Assembly (NCBI RefSeq): GCF_900143515.1 | Contig: NZ_FSQT01000002.1 | Location: forward strand, 620,001 to 684,000 | DNA from: Micromonospora cremea | GTDB lineage: Bacteria > Actinomycetota > Actinomycetes > Mycobacteriales > Micromonosporaceae | DNA: 64,000 bases | Direction of reading: 5' to 3' | Shown: in pieces, positions 43,405 to 55,149 of the stretch | Position numbering within the stretch: position 1 is the first letter of the stretch | Layout of the letters: the number at the start of each line of letters is the position of its first letter | The notes under the pieces: model-generated | What the model was told of the DNA's origin: nothing | Database searches by the model: none | The model's input: only the letters and a program-made list of their open reading frames with translations | Translations under genes and position numbers: made by a program

Positions 43405-44669
43405 TCTTCGCCGTCCCCCACGGGCGGTGCGCTGCCGCCGACCAGACGGGTGTGCCAGGTCACCGCCGCCGGGTCGGTGAGCGAGGCGACCTGGTCGATC
43501 ACGACCCGGAGCCGGGCGGCGTCGTCCGGCGCGGCCCGCCACAGCGGGGCGAAGACCGGATCGAGCCCGTCCGGCGCCCGCCGGACCAGCGCGGCCACCA
43601 GCTCGGCCAGCATCGTCCGCTGCAGCTCGTAGCGGCCCCGGAAGCCGGGACGACGCATCACGTAGCGCAGCGCGATGCCCTTGAGCAGGGCGCAGTGGGC
43701 CCGGACCAGCCGCGGCACCACCAGGTCGGCCGCGTAGCGGCGGTGCGGGCCGGGGCCGAACCGCTCCTCGGTGGCGGCCACCGCCGCGGAGACGAACCGA
43801 CCGGTCAGCCCGCTGGTGGTGGCCTTCAGCGCGACCTGCGCCCGGTGGCTGCCGTCGTACCCGGCGAGCGGCGCCAGCAGCGGGTCCGCCAGCAGCTCGA
43901 CCAGCAGCTCGGCCAGGTCGCCCGGGGACTCCCCGGAGTAGGTGGCGGCCACGTCGGCGCAGAGGGCGGCCCGCTCGTCGGCGTCGGCGAGCAGCGGGCG
44001 CAGCGACACGTACCCGCCGTGGATGCCGTCCTCCACGTCGTGCACCGAGTACGCGACGTCGTCGGCCCAGTCCATCACCTGCGCCTCCAGGCAACGCCGG
44101 TCGCCGGGCGCGCCGGCCCGGATCCAGTCGAAGACCGGGACGTCGTCGGCGTACACCCCGAACTTCCGCTGCCCCGGCCGGCGCGCCCAGGGGTACTTGC
44201 CGATGGCGTCGAGCGACGCCCGGGTCAGGTTCAGCCCGGCGGACGAGCCGTCCGGGGCGAGCACCTTCGCCTCCAGCCGGGTCAGCACCCGCAGCGTCTG
44301 CGCGTTGCCCTCGAAGCCGCCGCAGGGCGTGGCGAGCAGGTCCAGCGCCGCCTCGCCGTTGTGCCCGAACGGCGGGTGCCCGAGGTCGTGGGCGAGCCCG
44401 GCGACGTCCACCACGTCAGGGTCGCAGCCCAACCGGGCGCCCATTTCCCGGGCGATCTGGGCGACCTCCAGCGAGTGGGTGAGCCGGGTGCGCAGGAAGT
44501 CGTCGGTGCCGGCGGTGTGCACCTGCGTCTTGGTGGCCAGCCGGCGGAAGGCCGCGGAGTGCAGCACCCGGGCGCGGTCGCGCTCGTACGGTGACCGGCG
44601 GTGGCCGGTGTCCTTGGGGGCCTCCTCGACCAGCCGGGCGTCCGCCGCGGCGGACGGCACTGCGGTCAA
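43401..44669 (-). CDS. dgt: Deoxyguanosinetriphosphate triphosphohydrolase-like protein
   Basis: A 422-residue HD-domain dNTPase. 'RDRARVLHSAAFRRLATKTQV' opens the family core, 'RLTHSLEVAQIAREMG' gives the first His, and 'AGLAHDLGHPPFGHNGE' holds the HD pair; 'DWADDVAYSVHDVEDG' gives the last metal aspartate. It hydrolyses dGTP or other dNTPs to nucleoside and triphosphate. The annotated start is TTG 44669; GTG 44660 is an alternative, neither with a good ribosome site. It follows the VOC gene by 12 bases. Confidence 0.92.
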   Translation of the reverse strand: MTAVPSAAADARLVEEAPKDTGHRRSPYERDRARVLHSAAFRRLATKTQVHTAGTDDFLRTRLTHSLEVAQIAREMGARLGCDPDVVDVAGLAHDLGHPPFGHNGEAALDLLATPCGGFEGNAQTLRVLTRLEAKVLAPDGSSAGLNLTRASLDAIGKYPWARRPGQRKFGVYADDVPVFDWIRAGAPGDRRCLEAQVMDWADDVAYSVHDVEDGIHGGYVSLRPLLADADERAALCADVAATYSGESPGDLAELLVELLADPLLAPLAGYDGSHRAQVALKATTSGLTGRFVSAAVAATEERFGPGPHRRYAADLVVPRLVRAHCALLKGIALRYVMRRPGFRGRYELQRTMLAELVAALVRRAPDGLDPVFAPLWRAAPDDAARLRVVIDQVASLTDPAAVTWHTRLVGGSAPPVGDGED

Positions 44670-44681
44670 CCGGTCACCGAC

Positions 44682-45032
44682 CTAAGCCTTCTGCCGCAAG
44701 ACGCAGAACTCGTTGCCCTCCGGGTCGGCCAGCACCGTCCACTGCACGTCGCCCTGGCCGATGTCGACGTGCCGGGCGCCCATGTCGACCAGCCGCTCGA
44801 CCTCGGCCTCCTGGTCGGCGGGGCGCAGGTCCAGGTGCAGCCGGTTCTTCCGCTCCTTGCCGTCGGCGACCGGCACGAAGACCAGGCCGGGAAGCCGGTC
44901 CGCGGACTGGCGGATCTCCACCTCGTCCGGCTTCTCGGTGGTGATCTGGTAGCCGAGCGCCTCGGCCCACCAGCGGGCCAGTCGGGCCGGATCGCGGGCG
45001 TCGACGGTCAGGCTCTCCCAGACGCTGCTCAT
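44682..45032 (-). CDS. VOC family (glyoxalase/bleomycin-resistance fold) protein
   Basis: A 116-residue vicinal-oxygen-chelate protein: 'VDARDPARLARWWAEALGY' and 'DVQWTVLADPEGNEFCVLR' are the paired family motifs, with the metal-type 'LHLDLRPADQEAEVERL' between them. The exact reaction is unknown; many actinobacterial members bind small molecules without known catalysis. ATG 45032 follows GGAAGGGTGAC (modest ribosome site). Probably co-transcribed with dgt. Confidence 0.88.
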   Translation of the reverse strand: MSSVWESLTVDARDPARLARWWAEALGYQITTEKPDEVEIRQSADRLPGLVFVPVADGKERKNRLHLDLRPADQEAEVERLVDMGARHVDIGQGDVQWTVLADPEGNEFCVLRQKA

Positions 45033-45288
45033 GCAGTCACCCTTCCCCTCGACGGCGTGCGCAATCGGCGGTGTACGAGCGAGCCAAGATTACGCCCGCC
45101 GGAGCCGCCCGGCCTGCCCGCGACGCCACGCCGAAAGGTCCACAACCGCCGATTGGCCGGGAGTTGTCAGCCGATCGCCGAGGGTTACGGCCTCGCGGCC
45201 GGAGGTAGCCGCCGGTAGCGCCCCCAGCGCGGAACGTGACCAACCGATCGCACGACCGGTAGGGAGAGACGCTCGTGGACGCATCGTG

Positions 45289-45324
45289 GCCGGTGGCGGC
45301 CCGGAAGCCCGGGCCACCACCGGC
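45289..45324 (-). terminator. ppdK terminator
   Basis: A ~16-bp GC-rich stem (GCCGGTGGCGGCCCGG with its near-complement, one or two mismatches) and a short loop, 7 bases beyond the ppdK stop. Confidence 0.8.
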
Positions 45325-45330
45325 GACGCG

Positions 45331-48039
<2,709 letters not shown>

Positions 48040-48229
48040 CAGAGCCTCCCACGCGCGCCGGATTGACACTTAACGAAGGTTCAGTTTCCTCATACCCCGG
48101 GACGGACCACCGGTAATCCCGGAGTCGACGCCGATCGGTGGGCGAAGGTTAAGCGAACATCGAGTGGCCTGGGCCCGTTCGGTGACAATAGGCACAGCTA
48201 TCACGACTTTCCGTGTTCGTACCGGTTTT

Positions 48230-48243
48230 TGGGAACGCTTCCA
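48230..48243 (+). promoter_or_regulatory. Possible LacI-family operator before the GH20 gene
   Basis: TGGGAACGCTTCCA is close to the actinomycete CebR-type consensus TGGGAGCGCTCCCA (two changes, imperfect symmetry). It lies 110 bases upstream of the hexosaminidase start. No LacI regulator is in the window. Confidence 0.4.
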
Positions 48244-48352
48244 TGCGCACGATCACGCATCCCGGCCTGTCGCCGTACCCTTGACGGCACAGCCAGCCGG
48301 TGAACCTCACTTTTGCCATAACCGACGCGAATACACCCCCGGAGCCGCCGCC

Positions 48353-50059
48353 GTGTCGACCATCCCCTTCCCCGGACCCACCGCCACCCCCGGCGGGTCC
48401 GGCGCCCCCGACTCGGTGCCGCTGTCTGCTCACGAACCGGACGCGGCCACCCTGGCCCGGTCGGCCGAACAGGCCGCCGGCGAGCTGCTCGCCCCGCCGG
48501 CCCCGGTCCGGCTGGCCGACGTCGTGCCCGCGCCGCAGCAGGTCGAGCCGGACGCGGCCGAGGACTGGCTGCTGCCGCCCGACGCCGTCATCGTGGCCAG
48601 CGCCGACCCCGCCGCGCTGACGGTCGCCGCGCACCTCGCCGAGCTGCTGCGACCGGCCACCGGTTACCCGCTGCCGGTCACCGACACCACCCGACCGGCA
48701 TCGGCCGGTGGCATCGCGCTCGCGCTCACCGACGACGACAGCCTGGGCGCGGAGGGATACCGGCTCGCCGTGACCCGCGCCGGGGTCACCATCACCGCGG
48801 TCACCGCCACCGGCCTCTTCTACGGCGCGCAGACCCTGCGCCAGCTGCTACCGCCGGCGATCGAGAGCCCGGTCCCGATCACCGAACGGTGGATGCTGCC
48901 CGGCGGGACCATCACCGACGCACCCCGGTTCCCGTACCGGGGCGCGATGCTCGACGTGGCACGGCACTTCTTCGCCGTCGAGGACGTGCTGCGCGTCGTC
49001 GACCACCTGGCCCGGTACAAGCTCAACCACCTGCACCTGCACCTCACCGACGACCAGGGCTGGCGGATCGCCGTCGACTCCTGGCCGAAGTTGACCACCG
49101 TCGGCGGGGCGACCGAGGTCGGCGGCGGCCCCGGCGGGCACTACACGAAGGCCGACTACCTGCGGATCGTCTCCTACGCCGCCGCCCACCACGTCACCGT
49201 CGTTCCGGAGATCGACCTTCCCGGGCACACCAACTCGGCGCTGGTCGCGTACCCCGAACTGGCGCCGGACAAGGTCGCGCCGCCGCCGTACACCGGCACC
49301 GAGGTCGGCTTCAGCTACGTCGACCCGACCGACGAGCGGACGTACGACTTCATCGCCGACGTGCTGGGTGAGGTGGCCGCGCTCACCCCCGGCCCGTGGC
49401 TGCACATCGGCGGCGACGAGGCGTTCAAGGTCAAGGGTGAGGTCTACACCGGTTTCGTCGAGCGGACGCAGCGGATCGTCGCCGACACCGGCAAGATCGT
49501 GGTCGGCTGGCACCAGCTCGCGCCGGCCGCGCACGTCGACGGCCGGGTCCTCCAGTGGTGGGGCACGAACGGCGCGGACCCGGGCACCCTCGAAGCGGTA
49601 CGCCGGGGCGCACGATTGATCCTCTCCCCGGGCAACCACGCCTACCTGGACATGAAGTACGACCCGGACACCCCGGTCGGGCACGACTGGGCCGGCCTCA
49701 TCGACGTGCGCCGGGCGTACGACTGGGATCCCGGGTCACACGTGACGGGCGTGCCGGACGCGGCGGTACTCGGTGTCGAGGCACCGCTCTGGACCGAATC
49801 GGTCACCTCGCTGGCCGAGATCGAGTTCATGCTGCTGCCCCGGCTGCCCGCCATCGCCGAGCTGGGTTGGTCGTCCCCGGCAACGCACGACTGGGCCGGG
49901 TTCCGCGACCGGCTGGCCGGGCACGGCCCGCGCTGGGCCACCGCCGGAATCACCTTCCACCGCGCGCCCGAGGTCCCCTGGCCGGCCGAGCAGGCCACGC
50001 CCACCCTGCCGACCCCTCGCGGCCCGGCCGAGGCCGACACCCTCGCCGACAAGCCCTGA
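48353..50059 (+). CDS. GH20 beta-N-acetylhexosaminidase
   Basis: A 568-residue glycoside hydrolase that releases terminal N-acetylglucosamine or N-acetylgalactosamine, as from chitin oligomers. Residues ~30-155 are the GH20b N-terminal domain; the catalytic barrel follows with 'GAMLDVARHFF', 'LHLHLTDDQGWRI', 'PEIDLPGHTNSAL' and the Asp-Glu pair in 'HIGGDEAF' (D354/E355). 'VLQWWGTNG' and 'APLWTES' hold the substrate tryptophans. GTG 48353 has GGAG 8 bases upstream; a longer frame adds no signal peptide, so it is probably cytoplasmic and acts on imported oligosaccharide. Confidence 0.94.
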   Translation: MSTIPFPGPTATPGGSGAPDSVPLSAHEPDAATLARSAEQAAGELLAPPAPVRLADVVPAPQQVEPDAAEDWLLPPDAVIVASADPAALTVAAHLAELLRPATGYPLPVTDTTRPASAGGIALALTDDDSLGAEGYRLAVTRAGVTITAVTATGLFYGAQTLRQLLPPAIESPVPITERWMLPGGTITDAPRFPYRGAMLDVARHFFAVEDVLRVVDHLARYKLNHLHLHLTDDQGWRIAVDSWPKLTTVGGATEVGGGPGGHYTKADYLRIVSYAAAHHVTVVPEIDLPGHTNSALVAYPELAPDKVAPPPYTGTEVGFSYVDPTDERTYDFIADVLGEVAALTPGPWLHIGGDEAFKVKGEVYTGFVERTQRIVADTGKIVVGWHQLAPAAHVDGRVLQWWGTNGADPGTLEAVRRGARLILSPGNHAYLDMKYDPDTPVGHDWAGLIDVRRAYDWDPGSHVTGVPDAAVLGVEAPLWTESVTSLAEIEFMLLPRLPAIAELGWSSPATHDWAGFRDRLAGHGPRWATAGITFHRAPEVPWPAEQATPTLPTPRGPAEADTLADKP

Positions 50060-50514
50060 CCGGGAGGACACCTCCCCCGCTGCCTGTCGAGCTGCCCCGA
50101 ACCTGGACCGGATCGATGTGCGGGTGCCGGCTCCGGCGCCCCACATCCGGGGCAGCTCGACAGGAGCCTCGCGCCCGCCCCGATCCTCGCGAAGTCGGCA
50201 CGCCGAAGACCCGGCTCTGGCGCGCGTGTGACCTCTGTGCAAGGCCGTCCGGTTTGGGGACGCCTGTCCCGTGGGCGGGGCCACTCCCAGGGTGGAATCG
50301 GGGCTGAGCCCCGGTCGTTACACCTGGCATACCGCCGTGGCTCCGCAGCCCGGCGCGACAGCCGCCGGGAACACCCGCCAGGCCGTCGCGGTTAAACCCC
50401 CCGGACACCCGAGCAGGCCCCGGCCGCCGGGCAGATTCCCTTCTGAACTTCCCCGTGCGGCCCGCCCCCTTCGTGCGGGTCGCACGTATCCCCCGAACAG
50501 AGGAGCACGCCATC
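50060..50514. other. Intergenic region between GH20 and C39-like genes
   Basis: No gene seen in 455 bases. Besides the large inverted repeat at 50084-50163 it has a 15-base palindrome CGGGGCTGAGCCCCG (50299-50313) and a leader hairpin (GTGCGGCCCGC 50455-50465 with 50475-50485) just before the C39-like ribosome site. A riboswitch was considered but cannot be supported. Confidence 0.55.
50084..50163. repeat. 80-base inverted repeat
   Basis: Exact 15-base arms CTGTCGAGCTGCCCC (50084-50098) and complement (50149-50163). A second imperfect stem (GATGTGCGGGTGCCGG with 50130-50147) lies inside. It begins 25 bases after the GH20 stop and may terminate transcription; its size also fits a dispersed element. 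Confidence 0.75.
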
Positions 50515-51171
50515 ATGCGTACCGATCTGATCCGCAAGACCGCTCTGACCGCTGCCGGCCTCGCCTTCACGGGCGGTGCCATCGCCGTCCCCATCACCGC
50601 CGCCTACGCGATGTCGGAGGCGAAGCCGGCCACGCAGACCCAGACCGACCGCAAGGGCCACGGCGACCGCGAGCTCAACGTCCGCTACGAGGCCCAGCCC
50701 AACTTCTACTACTGCGGCCCGGCCGCCACGCGTAACGCCCTGTCCGTGCAGGGCAAGAACATCGACGTGGACGCCATGGCCAAGGAGATGGGCACCACCG
50801 AGGCCGGCACCAACTCGATCAACGACATCACCCCGGTGCTGAACAAGGAGACCGGCAAGGACGCGTACCGCAGCGTCGAGATCAGCAGCTCCAGCGCCGA
50901 CGACAAGCAGACCGGCAAGCTGCGCGCCGACATCGTGCACACCGTGGACGAGGGCCGCGCTGTGGTCGCGAACATCGCCGGCACCACCACCGACGTCGAT
51001 GGCGCCGTCCACTCCTTCGAGGGTGGCCACTACATCAGCGTCGTGGGCTACCGCGACGGCGGCGAGACGGTGAAGATCGCCGACTCGGCCGACCCGAACA
51101 TGGCCTCGTACTGGATCAGCGTGGACAACCTGGCCGACTGGATCGCCACCCGCGGTTACTCGGCCTCGTGA
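50515..51171 (+). CDS. Secreted C39-like papain-fold peptidase
   Basis: A 218-residue exported protein with a signal peptide of ~32 residues. The mature part has 'YYCGPAATRNAL' (C67), 'GGHYISVVGY' (H172) and 'IADSADP' (D190), a Cys-His-Asp triad arrangement of C39-type papain-like peptidases. ATG 50515 follows AGGAG by 11 bases. It is monocistronic with a strong terminator. Function is probably extracellular peptide or cell-wall processing; the target is unknown. Confidence 0.82.
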   Translation: MRTDLIRKTALTAAGLAFTGGAIAVPITAAYAMSEAKPATQTQTDRKGHGDRELNVRYEAQPNFYYCGPAATRNALSVQGKNIDVDAMAKEMGTTEAGTNSINDITPVLNKETGKDAYRSVEISSSSADDKQTGKLRADIVHTVDEGRAVVANIAGTTTDVDGAVHSFEGGHYISVVGYRDGGETVKIADSADPNMASYWISVDNLADWIATRGYSAS

Positions 51172-51190
51172 CACAGCGACAACAACGCGA

Positions 51191-51221
51191 AGGGCCGGCC
51201 CCAGCAGGGGCCGGCCCTTTT
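51191..51221 (+). terminator. Intrinsic terminator
   Basis: Perfect 12-bp stem (AGGGCCGGCCCC and complement), loop AGCA, followed by TTTT. It begins 20 bases after the C39-like gene. Confidence 0.92.
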
Positions 51222-51232
51222 CGTCGTCCGGA

Positions 51233-52405
51233 TCAGCCGCCGGAGTCGTCCAGCTCCGCGTCCTCCGGGACGGCGTCGTCGTCCCGGCTCGCGAGCCAAC
51301 CGTCGGGCAGGAAGACCTTGCCCGGGGAGTTCGTCCGGCCGCGCGGCTGGCCGAGGGCGGCCACCGGGAACGGCTCCGCCGGGTCGAGCTTGCCGAGCAG
51401 GTCGTCGAGCTGGGCCAGGCTCTCGATCATCGCCAGCGAGCGGCGCAGCTCGCCGCCGACCGGAAAGCCCTTGAGATACCAGGCGACGTGCTTGCGGAAG
51501 TCGGTGCAGCCGTCCCGCTCACCGCGGGCCGGGTTGCGCGCGCCCGCGACGAACTGGTCGACCAGCAGCTCAGCGTGCCGGCGCATGGTCACCGCCACCT
51601 CGCCGAGGGTGGGCAGCCGCCGCTCCGGCCGACCGTGGAAGGCGGCCTCCAGGTCGGCGAAGAGCCACGGCCGGCCCAGGCAGCCCCGCCCGATCACCAC
51701 GCCGTCGACCCCGGTGTGCGCGACCATCCGTAGCGCGTCGTCGGCCTCCCAGATGTCGCCGTTGCCGAGCACCGGCACGTCGAGGGCCTGCTTCAGGGTG
51801 GCGATGGCGTCCCAGTCGGCGGTGCCCGAGTAGCGCTGCCCGGCCGTCCGCCCGTGCAGGGCCACCGCGGCGACGCCGGCGTCCTGGGCGGCGAGCCCGG
51901 CCTCGACGTACGTCAGGTGGTCGTCGTCGATGCCCTTGCGCATCTTCACCGTGACCGGCACCCCGGCCGGTGCCGCGGCGTCCACCGCGGCCTTCACCAG
52001 CCGGGCGAAGAGCCGGCGCCGCCACGGCAACGCCGCGCCGCCACCCCGGCGGGTCACCTTGGGCACCGGGCAGCCGAAGTTGAGGTCGATGTGATCGGCC
52101 AGATCGCGCTCGACCACGATCCGTACCGCGGCGGCGGTGATCTCCGGATCGGTGCCGTAGAGCTGGAGGCTCCGCGGCTGCTCGTCCGCGCCGAACGCGA
52201 TCATGCGCAGCGTCTTCGGGTTCCGCTCGACCAGCGCCCGGGTGGTGATCATCTCGCAGACGTAGATGCCGCCGCCCTGCTCCCGGCAGAGCCGCCGGAA
52301 CCCGACGTTCGTGATCCCGGCCATCGGCGCGAGCACCACCGGCGGCCACACCTGATACCGCCCGAGCGTCAACGGGCGCAGCACAGGAACGGTCGAGGCA
52401 GTCAC
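51233..52405 (-). CDS. dusB: tRNA-dihydrouridine synthase
   Basis: A 390-residue FMN enzyme that reduces uridines in the tRNA D-loop. 'VVLAPMAGITNVGFRRLCRE' is the Dus start motif, 'DLNFGCPVPKVTRRGGGAAL' holds the catalytic Cys, and 'VKMRKGIDDDH', 'LHGRTAGQRYSG', 'GNGDIWEADDALRM' and 'GVVIGRGCLGRPWLF' form the FMN- and tRNA-binding barrel. Length and motifs fit the DusB subfamily. It lies just downstream of glyS, from which it is separated by a hairpin. Confidence 0.95.
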   Translation of the reverse strand: MTASTVPVLRPLTLGRYQVWPPVVLAPMAGITNVGFRRLCREQGGGIYVCEMITTRALVERNPKTLRMIAFGADEQPRSLQLYGTDPEITAAAVRIVVERDLADHIDLNFGCPVPKVTRRGGGAALPWRRRLFARLVKAAVDAAAPAGVPVTVKMRKGIDDDHLTYVEAGLAAQDAGVAAVALHGRTAGQRYSGTADWDAIATLKQALDVPVLGNGDIWEADDALRMVAHTGVDGVVIGRGCLGRPWLFADLEAAFHGRPERRLPTLGEVAVTMRRHAELLVDQFVAGARNPARGERDGCTDFRKHVAWYLKGFPVGGELRRSLAMIESLAQLDDLLGKLDPAEPFPVAALGQPRGRTNSPGKVFLPDGWLASRDDDAVPEDAELDDSGG

Positions 52406-52416
52406 CGCACAAGTGT

Positions 52417-52459
52417 ACGGGGCCCCGACCGGCGCTTTCCGCGTCGGCCGAGGCCCCGT
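52417..52459 (-). terminator. Terminator between glyS and dusB
   Basis: ACGGGGCC (52417-52424) pairs with GGCCCCGT (52452-52459), with an inner CCGAC/GTCGG stem. It starts 11 bases past the glyS stop. Confidence 0.65.
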
Positions 52460-52469
52460 GCCGACCGTC

Positions 52470-53849
52470 TCAGCAGCCGGGGAGGCGCTCGATCAGGTAG
52501 CGCTCGACCTGGTCCAGGGAGACCCGCTCCTGCGCCATGGTGTCCCGGTTGCGCACCGTCACGGCGTTGTCGTCCAGGGTGTCGAAGTCCACCGTCACGC
52601 AGAACGGGGTGCCGATCTCGTCCTGCCGACGGTAGCGGCGGCCGATCGCCTGCGAGTCGTCGAACTCCACCACCCAGCGCTTGCGCAGCAGGGCGGCGAG
52701 GTCCTTCGCCTTCGGCGACAGCGCCTCGTTGCGGGACAGCGGCAGCACCGCCACCTTGACCGGGGCCAGTCGCGGGTCGAACCGCATCACGGTCCGCTTG
52801 TCCACGCCGCCCTTGGTGTTCGGCGCCTCGTCCTCGTCGTACGCCTCCAGCAGGAAGGCGAGCACCGCGCGGGTCAGACCCGCGGCCGGCTCGATGACGT
52901 ACGGCATCCAGCGCTCGCTCTTGGTCTGGTCGAAGTAGGACAGGTCGACGCCGGAGTGCTTGCTGTGCGTGGAGAGGTCGAAGTCGGTGCGGTTGGCGAC
53001 GCCCTCCAGCTCGGCGAACTCGGTGCCACCGAACTGGAAGCGGTACTCGATGTCCACGGTCCGCTTCGAGTAGTGCGAGAGCTTCTCCTTGGGGTGCTCG
53101 TAGAGCCGCAGGTTGTCCGCCGACAGGCCGAGGTCGAGGTACCAGTTCCAGCGCTCCTGGAGCCAGTACTCGTGCCACTGCTCGTCGGTGCCCGGCTCGA
53201 CGAAGAACTCCATCTCCATCTGCTCGAACTCACGCGTCCGGAAAATGAAGTTGCCCGGGGTGATCTCGTTGCGGAACGACTTGCCGGTCTGCGCGATGCC
53301 GAACGGCGGCTTCTTGCGGGCGACCGTCTCGACGTTCTTGTAGTTGACGAAGATGCCCTGCGCGGTCTCCGGGCGCAGGTAGTGCAGCCCTTCGTCGCTC
53401 TCCACCGGGCCCAGGTAGGTCTTCATCAGGCCGTTGAACATCTTCGGCTCGGTGAAGGTGCCCTTGTTGCCGCAGTTCGGGCAGTTCAGCTCGGCGAGCG
53501 AGGTCAGCGGCTTGCCGTGCTTCTCGGCGTACGCCTCTTCGAGGTGGTCCGCCCGGAACCGCTTGTGGCAGAACTGGCACTCGGTGAGCGGGTCGACGAA
53601 CTCGGCGATGTGACCGGACGCCTCCCACACCTTGCGGGCCAGGATCACGGCGGAGTCGAGGCCGACCACGTCGTCGCGCTGCTGGACCATGGTCTTCCAC
53701 CACTGCCGGCGGACGTTCTCCTTGAGCTCCACGCCGAGCGGGCCGTAGTCCCACGCCGATCGGGTGCCTCCGTAGATCTCGCTGGAGGGGAAGACGAAGC
53801 CTCGGCGCTTGGCGAGGCTGACGACGGCGTCGATACGGTCGGCTGGCAT
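52470..53849 (-). CDS. glyS: Glycyl-tRNA synthetase
   Basis: A 459-residue class II synthetase of the single-chain dimeric type, charging tRNA-Gly. Motif 1 region '[17 protein letters not shown]', a zinc-binding insertion with CQFC and CPNC, motif 2 '[21 protein letters not shown]' spread around residue 215, and motif 3 '[14 protein letters not shown]' are present. The C-terminal anticodon-binding domain starts near residue 350 ([12 protein letters not shown]). Full length for actinobacteria. Confidence 0.97.
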   Translation of the reverse strand: MPADRIDAVVSLAKRRGFVFPSSEIYGGTRSAWDYGPLGVELKENVRRQWWKTMVQQRDDVVGLDSAVILARKVWEASGHIAEFVDPLTECQFCHKRFRADHLEEAYAEKHGKPLTSLAELNCPNCGNKGTFTEPKMFNGLMKTYLGPVESDEGLHYLRPETAQGIFVNYKNVETVARKKPPFGIAQTGKSFRNEITPGNFIFRTREFEQMEMEFFVEPGTDEQWHEYWLQERWNWYLDLGLSADNLRLYEHPKEKLSHYSKRTVDIEYRFQFGGTEFAELEGVANRTDFDLSTHSKHSGVDLSYFDQTKSERWMPYVIEPAAGLTRAVLAFLLEAYDEDEAPNTKGGVDKRTVMRFDPRLAPVKVAVLPLSRNEALSPKAKDLAALLRKRWVVEFDDSQAIGRRYRRQDEIGTPFCVTVDFDTLDDNAVTVRNRDTMAQERVSLDQVERYLIERLPGC

Positions 53850-53964
53850 GTTTCCTCCTACGCCGGCTGGCGGTCGGCGGGGGCGAGATGTGGATGGATC
53901 GGTCAGTTCGGGGACAACGGTACGACCACCGTCGCCCCGAGCCCAGCAGAATACCGGGGCCGGC

Positions 53965-54444
53965 TCAGCTCACCCCGCAGACCTCCATGCCGCCGGTCTG
54001 GCCGTCCTGGCCCAGGCTGACCTGCTGCTGCTCCCGGTCGCCGCCGTCGAGCGTCACGTCGACCGGCACGGTCAGGCTGGTGGTGTCCACGTCACCGACC
54101 CGGAACGCGGCGACCTGCGGCTCGGCGGCCGCCCGCCGCTCGAACTCGGGGCGGGACTCGCGCCGCTGCGCGTCGTCGCAGAGCTGGTCGTAGGCCCGTC
54201 CATAGTTCCGCTCGACCAGCGCCTGGTAGTAGTCGCTGGTCACCGTGCGGCCCTGTTCCCGGATCGCCTGCACGCCGGTGACGGCCAGGCCGACCACGGC
54301 CGCTCCACCCCCGCCACAGCAGAGCAGCACGGCGAGCGCGCCGACGCCGAGGCCGATCCAGAGCCGGGTCCGACGGCCCTCGGTGGGCGGCGCGGCGAAC
54401 AGCGGCGCCACCCCGGGACCGGGCGGCGGGGCGGGTGCGGTCAT
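53965..54444 (-). CDS. Membrane-anchored protein of unknown function
   Basis: A 159-residue protein: a Pro-rich cytoplasmic N-terminus (~26 residues), one membrane helix ([22 protein letters not shown], first part shown as [16 protein letters not shown]), and an extracytoplasmic domain of ~95 residues with '[19 protein letters not shown]', similar to DUF4878-like lipoprotein domains, which are NTF2-like. Two cysteines in the outer domain may pair. It has no assigned role. Confidence 0.75.
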   Translation of the reverse strand: MTAPAPPPGPGVAPLFAAPPTEGRRTRLWIGLGVGALAVLLCCGGGGAAVVGLAVTGVQAIREQGRTVTSDYYQALVERNYGRAYDQLCDDAQRRESRPEFERRAAAEPQVAAFRVGDVDTTSLTVPVDVTLDGGDREQQQVSLGQDGQTGGMEVCGVS

Positions 54445-54468
54445 AGGAGCAGCGTAGTGTCCGGCGGC

Positions 54469-54810
54469 TCAGCGGTAAGGACCCGCAGCCCGATCACTCT
54501 CGGCAACCACGACGGCCCCGCCGGGCGCGGCGGTGGCGAGGGCCTCGTACGCGGACGGCTCGTCCACCGACTCGGCGAGCAACGGCACGGCGCTCACCTT
54601 GACCTCGAAGGCGCCCAGCGCCCGCCGGTACGTGCCGACCGACTCCCACTCGGTGACCAGGGACCAGTGGCGGGGGTCGTCCAGTGCCCGGACCAGTTGA
54701 CCGCGCAGGTAGCCGGGGCGGGCGGCCAGCGCGGTGAGGGCGGCGTGCGCCCGTTCGGTGAAGTCGTCGGCGACATCGACGTCGACCACGAACCGGTTGG
54801 TCACCAGCAC
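54469..54810 (-). CDS. Antibiotic biosynthesis monooxygenase (ABM) domain protein
   Basis: A 113-residue ferredoxin-like dimeric fold: 'TNRFVVDVDVADDFTERAHAALTAL', 'PGYLRGQLVRALDDPRHWSLV' and 'WESVGTYRRALGAFEVK' give the ABM pattern of an N-terminal strand, helix, and Trp-centred strand. The start GTG 54810 has GAGGAGG six bases upstream. Such proteins can be quinone or haem-type monooxygenases, but most actinobacterial ones are uncharacterised. It is divergent from the small membrane gene at 54838. Confidence 0.8.
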   Translation of the reverse strand: MLVTNRFVVDVDVADDFTERAHAALTALAARPGYLRGQLVRALDDPRHWSLVTEWESVGTYRRALGAFEVKVSAVPLLAESVDEPSAYEALATAAPGGAVVVAESDRAAGPYR

Positions 54811-54837
54811 CGGGTTCCTCCTCGTAGAGTCTGTGGG

Positions 54838-55095
54838 ATGCAGCGTACGCAGCGCCCTCTGCTGGCTCGGTTGGCCGGGGCGAACCCGACGTCGGTGTTC
54901 CTGCTCACCCTGGTGGTGGTGCTGGTCGCGTTCTTCACGCCGGGGGTGGTCGGCGGGCTGCTGACGCTGGCGCTCGCCGCGGGTCTGATCGCCCTGTTGG
55001 CCACCACCTGGCCGGTTCAGGCCCCGCAGACCCGGCTGATCCGGCTGCTGATGCTGACCCTGCTGGTGACGGTGGGCCTGGCGAAGCTGCTCTGA
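54838..55095 (+). CDS. Small two-helix membrane protein
   Basis: An 85-residue protein with a short basic N-terminus and helices around residues 17-36 (NPTSVFLLTLVVVLVAFFTP, then GLLTLALAAGLIALLATTW) and a last helix near the C-terminus (LLMLTLLVTVGLAKLL). No ribosome site precedes ATG 54838; a TAGAGT box 7 bases upstream suggests a leaderless transcript. Function unknown. Confidence 0.75.
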   Translation: MQRTQRPLLARLAGANPTSVFLLTLVVVLVAFFTPGVVGGLLTLALAAGLIALLATTWPVQAPQTRLIRLLMLTLLVTVGLAKLL

Positions 55096-55113
55096 CATGC
55101 AATCATGCGTTTT

Positions 55114-55128
55114 TGACAATCATTGTCG
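55114..55128 (+). promoter_or_regulatory. Zur box
   Basis: TGACAATCATTGTCG contains a perfect GACAAT-C-ATTGTC dyad and matches the actinobacterial Zur consensus (TGAAAATCATTTTCA). It lies 21 bases upstream of znuA. Confidence 0.85.
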
Positions 55129-55149
55129 TTACCACGGACAGTTGAGGGC

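Noticed and set aside
50165..50514. Possible ydaO-type (c-di-AMP) riboswitch before the secreted C39-like gene
   Set aside because: Such riboswitches often precede actinobacterial wall peptidases, but the conserved core could not be found here; only ordinary hairpins are visible.
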